Of a stretch of 8,693 bases of DNA, positions 5,521-8,693 are shown piece by piece (within the stretch, counting starts at the first letter, position 1; each line of letters begins with the position of its first letter). The stretch is taken from the NCBI GenBank assembly GCA_013042765.1, contig JABDPP010000429.1:1-8693 (forward strand). Reading direction: 5' to 3'. Position numbers and translations under genes: made by a program. This DNA comes from Litoreibacter sp. (lineage in GTDB: Bacteria; Pseudomonadota; Alphaproteobacteria; Rhodobacterales; Rhodobacteraceae). The notes beneath the pieces were generated by a model. It was given only the letters and a program-made list of their open reading frames with translations. It had not been told where the DNA came from and did not search any database.

Positions 5521-5527
5521 TACCCCC

Positions 5528-8500
5528 TTAACTACACCCCGAGGTGCCGCCACAGGTATTGCATTTCATGCAGGTGCCGTTGCGCACTAGCGTGTAGTTT
5601 CCGCACTCGCCGCAAGGATCGCCCTCGTAGCCCTGCATCTTGGCCTTGTCGCGGGCGCTCAGTGAAACCGTACCGCTGGCCACAGCCGTCGTGGTGGTGC
5701 TGACCGCCACTTCGGAGGCAAGGCTCTGCACCGCCACCGACCCGTCGGCCCCGTTCAGCCCGAGATCACCCGTTGTGCCGGTCGCGCCGCCCTGCAGGAC
5801 GTGCAGTTCCTGTGGTACGCGCTTGCGCAGGTAGCCGGTGGAACTGATCTGCTTGAGCACTTCCAGCGACTTGGAGGCTGCGGTCTCGGAGACGTCGTCG
5901 AAGTTGCGCACGCCTTCCTCTTCGCCGCGACCAATGTCGTCGAAGGTCTCGCCGGTGGGCTTCACATGGGCCAGATCGGTCCGGTCGAGATAGGACACCG
6001 CCAACTCACGGAAGATGTAGTCCAGGATCGAGGTCGCATTCTTGATGCTGTCATTGCCCTGAACCATGCCGGCCGGCTCGAACTTGGTGAAGGTGAAGGC
6101 GTCCACGAACTCCTCCAGCGGCACGCCATATTGCAGGCCCACCGAGACAGCGATCGCGAAGTTGTTCATCATCGCCCGGAAGCCAGCGCCCTCCTTGTGC
6201 ATGTCGATGAAGATCTCGCCCAGATTGCCGTCTTCGTATTCGCCGGTGCGCAGGTAGACCTTATGGCCGCCGACGATGGCTTTCTGGGTGTAGCCTTTGC
6301 GGCGCTCGGGCATCTTCTCGCGGTGCGATTTGATGATCTCCTTGACCACGACCTTCTCGATAATCTTCTCGGCCAGAACTGTCGCTTTCTCCTGCGGCGT
6401 TCCGCTCTCGAGCGTCTCGGCGGCGTCCTCGTCATCCTCGACAAGGGCAGCGGCGAGCGGCTGGCTGAGTTTCGATCCGTCGCGGTAAAGCGCGTTGGCT
6501 TTCACGCCGAGGCTCCAGCTCAGCTCATAGGCTTTCTGACAATCCTCGATGGTTGCGTCATTTGGCATGTTGATCGTCTTGGAGATCGCGCCGGAAATGA
6601 AGCTCTGGGCGGCGGCCATCATGTAGATATGGCTGTCAACACTCAGGAAACGCTTGCCTTTTTTTCCACAGGGGTTGGCGCAGTCGAAGATGTGGTAGTG
6701 GTCTTCGCTCAGGTGCGGCGCCCCTTCCAGCGTCATGGTTCCGCAGACATGGTCGTTGGCGGCTTCGATCTGAGCCTTGCTAAAGCCGAGGTGGCGCAGC
6801 ATGTCAAAGCTCGGATCGTTGAGCTTGGCTGCAGGAATGCCCAGGGTACCGGTGCAGAATTCCTCGCCAAGCGTCCACTGATTGAACACGAACCGGATGT
6901 CGAATGCGCTGGGAAGCGCCGCCTCGATCTTGGCAAGCTCGGCTTCGCCGAACCCGTGGCCCACCAGAGACGTGTGATTGATCCCCGGCGCATTCCCCAG
7001 CGTCGCGTGGCCGACAGCGTAGGAGACGATTTCTTCTACTTGGGAGGAGGAGTAGCCGATCGCCTCCAGCGCCGCCGGTACGGAGCGGTTGATGATCTTG
7101 AAGTAACCGCCCCCTGCCAGTTTTTTGAACTTCACGAGCGCGAAGTCAGGTTCGATGCCCGTGGTGTCGCAGTCCATAACCAGACCGATCGTGCCGGTGG
7201 GCGCGATAACGGTCGCTTGTGCGTTGCGGTAGCCGTGCTTTTCGCCCAGCTCCAATGCGTCGTCCCAGGCCTTGGAGGCCAGTCCGATCAGGTCCTGATC
7301 GGGGCAGGATGCGTGATCAAGTGGCAGCGGCGTGACATCGAGCGCCTCGTAGCCCTCGGCGTTGCCATGAGCCGCATTGCGGTGGTTGCGGATCACGCGC
7401 AGCATGTGGTCGGCATTTTTCGCGTAGCCTGGGAACGGACCCAGTTCCTTGGCGATCTCTGCCGAGGTCGCGTAGCTCACACCTGTCATCAGCGCGGTCA
7501 GTGCACCACACAGGGCGCGGCCTTCAGCGCTGTCATAGCCCAGACCCATGTTCATCAGCAGACCGCCGATATTGGCGTAGCCGAGGCCCAGGGTGCGGAA
7601 ATCGTAGGAACGCTGCGCGATTGCCGGTGACGGGAACTGCGCCATCATCACGGAGATTTCCAGCGTCAGGGTCCACAGCCGCGTTGCGTGCATGTAAAGT
7701 TCCGCGTCGAACTTGTTGTCCGTGTAGTAGGTCAGCAGGTTCATCGAGGCCAGGTTACAGGCCGTGTCATCGAGGAACATGTATTCGGAACAAGGGTTTG
7801 AGCCGCGAATCTCACCGTCTTCCGGGCAGGTGTGCCAGGCGTTGACCGTGTCGTGATACTGGATGCCGGGATCGGCACAGGCCCAGGCGGCGTGGCCAAC
7901 CTGCTCCCACAGATCGCGGGCTTTCACGGTCTTGGCGAGCTTGCCGTCCTTGCGGTTGATCAGGTCCCAGTCGCCGTCTTCCTCGACCGCCTTCAGGAAG
8001 GCGTCGGTGACACGGATGGAGTTGTTGGAGTTCTGGCCGGAGACCGAGTTGTAGGCTTCGCTGTCCCAGTCGGTGTCATAAGTCGGGAACTCGATACTCT
8101 CATAGCCCTGCTTGGCATAGTCCAGCACGCGCTTGACGTAGGTTTCGGGGATCGCGACGGTCTTGGCCTCGCGGATCGCGTCCTTCAGCTGCGGGTTGAC
8201 CTTGGGGTCGGCCGCGTCTTCCAGCTTTCCGTCCCAGCCCTTGATGGCGGCGAAGATCGCGTTGAGTTTCTGCTCGTGCATCTTGGAGCCGGCCACGATG
8301 GAGGCCACTTTCTGCTCCTCGAGCACCTTCCAGTTGATGAATTCTTCGATATCGGGGTGGTCGGCGTCAACAATGACCATCTTGGCCGCGCGGCGCGTGG
8401 TGCCGCCCGACTTGATTGCCCCCGCTGCACGGTCGCCAATTTTCAGGAAGCCCATCAGGCCGGAGGACTTACCGCCGCCCGAGAGAGACTCGCCATCGGC

Positions 8501-8693
8501 GCGCAGTGACGAGAAGTTGGTGCCGGTGCCGGAGCCGTATTTGAACAGCCGCGCCTCGCGCACCCAGAGGTCCATGATGCCGCCCGCGCCGACGAGGTCG
8601 TCCTTGATGCTGCTGATGAAGCACGCGTGCGGCTGAGGTCGCGAGTACGCGTCCTTGCTCTTGTAGACCTTGCCGCTCTTGGCGTCGGCGAAG
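5528..8693 (-). CDS. nrdJ: Vitamin B12-dependent (class II) ribonucleotide reductase, 5' end missing
   Basis: This enzyme reduces ribonucleotides to deoxyribonucleotides for DNA synthesis, using adenosylcobalamin to make its thiyl radical, so it works with or without oxygen. The frame is open from the right edge to TAA at 5530-5528, giving 1054 residues. Family members of this type are about 1,200 aa, so roughly the first 150 or so are outside the window. Landmarks in order: PHACFISS with the first redox Cys (codon 8623-8621); [24 protein letters not shown] with the radical-bearing Cys (7792-7790); [11 protein letters not shown] with the second redox Cys (7759-7757); and APTGTIG (about 7190-7201). 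A C-terminal TSCPD-type domain contains [20 protein letters not shown]. The tail is a Cys cluster with two CxxC pairs (5531-5614), probably for re-reduction or zinc. An acidic linker rich in E/D and K separates the barrel from the TSCPD part. No intein or frameshift is seen. An M at 8575 is internal, not the start. Confidence 0.97.
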   Translation of the reverse strand, partial: FADAKSGKVYKSKDAYSRPQPHACFISSIKDDLVGAGGIMDLWVREARLFKYGSGTGTNFSSLRADGESLSGGGKSSGLMGFLKIGDRAAGAIKSGGTTRRAAKMVIVDADHPDIEEFINWKVLEEQKVASIVAGSKMHEQKLNAIFAAIKGWDGKLEDAADPKVNPQLKDAIREAKTVAIPETYVKRVLDYAKQGYESIEFPTYDTDWDSEAYNSVSGQNSNNSIRVTDAFLKAVEEDGDWDLINRKDGKLAKTVKARDLWEQVGHAAWACADPGIQYHDTVNAWHTCPEDGEIRGSNPCSEYMFLDDTACNLASMNLLTYYTDNKFDAELYMHATRLWTLTLEISVMMAQFPSPAIAQRSYDFRTLGLGYANIGGLLMNMGLGYDSAEGRALCGALTALMTGVSYATSAEIAKELGPFPGYAKNADHMLRVIRNHRNAAHGNAEGYEALDVTPLPLDHASCPDQDLIGLASKAWDDALELGEKHGYRNAQATVIAPTGTIGLVMDCDTTGIEPDFALVKFKKLAGGGYFKIINRSVPAALEAIGYSSSQVEEIVSYAVGHATLGNAPGINHTSLVGHGFGEAELAKIEAALPSAFDIRFVFNQWTLGEEFCTGTLGIPAAKLNDPSFDMLRHLGFSKAQIEAANDHVCGTMTLEGAPHLSEDHYHIFDCANPCGKKGKRFLSVDSHIYMMAAAQSFISGAISKTINMPNDATIEDCQKAYELSWSLGVKANALYRDGSKLSQPLAAALVEDDEDAAETLESGTPQEKATVLAEKIIEKVVVKEIIKSHREKMPERRKGYTQKAIVGGHKVYLRTGEYEDGNLGEIFIDMHKEGAGFRAMMNNFAIAVSVGLQYGVPLEEFVDAFTFTKFEPAGMVQGNDSIKNATSILDYIFRELAVSYLDRTDLAHVKPTGETFDDIGRGEEEGVRNFDDVSETAASKSLEVLKQISSTGYLRKRVPQELHVLQGGATGTTGDLGLNGADGSVAVQSLASEVAVSTTTTAVASGTVSLSARDKAKMQGYEGDPCGECGNYTLVRNGTCMKCNTCGGTSGCS

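Noticed and set aside
2324..5527. A possible defence, toxin-antitoxin or mobile-element system in the accessory stretch
   Set aside because: The genes present are an EF-hand protein, an oxygenase with a small partner and a broken methyltransferase. No nuclease, helicase, toxin fold, recombinase or terminal repeats are visible. The methyltransferase resembles small-molecule/polysaccharide types, not DNA methylases (no DPPY or NPPY motif).
5801..7630. 609-aa open frame on the + strand opposite nrdJ, with a further 225-aa frame at 7832-8509
   Set aside because: Both lie wholly antisense to clearly conserved nrdJ sequence. The translations are rich in His/Val/Gly/Asp runs typical of the complement of GC-rich codons and show no domain I recognise.

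Overview
The window looks like chromosomal core and near-core sequence from a GC-rich alphaproteobacterium, most likely Rhodobacterales (Roseobacter/Paracoccaceae type). The reasons are the protein sequence style of the acetolactate synthase pair, a class II (B12-dependent) ribonucleotide reductase, Shine-Dalgarno sites of the AGGAG type and uniformly high GC codon use. This assignment is from recognition, not from a search. I see no integrase, transposase, tRNA, CRISPR array or prophage gene.

Layout, left to right. (1) Positions 1-2323, + strand: the 3' part of the acetolactate synthase large subunit gene, then its regulatory ACT-domain subunit. Together they catalyse the first shared step of branched-chain amino acid synthesis. 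A GC-rich dyad follows. (2) 2387-2629, - strand: a small secreted EF-hand protein convergent with the ilv pair. (3) 2630-3063: a non-coding region with several dyads and a 20-bp-period direct repeat, ending in a good ribosome binding site. (4) 3064-4439, + strand: a Rieske-type non-haem iron oxygenase and a 76-aa helical protein whose GTG start overlaps the oxygenase stop codon, forming a compact two-gene operon. (5) 4498-5205, - strand: a SAM-dependent methyltransferase gene interrupted by one in-frame TAA at codon 37. (6) 5343-5527: a tightly packed series of stem-loops ending in an intrinsic terminator on the - strand. (7) 5528-8693, - strand: nrdJ, running off the right edge.

The genes form at least four separate transcription units and do not look like one pathway. 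The points most worth a second look are these. The region after nrdJ has five consecutive hairpins whose loops read as UNCG and GNRA tetraloops only in the nrdJ-sense RNA. The methyltransferase carries a single nonsense codon in an otherwise intact frame. The oxygenase has Glu in place of the usual bridging Asp and is coupled to an uncharacterised small protein. The acetolactate synthase has Glu in place of Asp in its thiamine-diphosphate/Mg motif. I do not see convincing evidence for a wholly new multi-gene system here.
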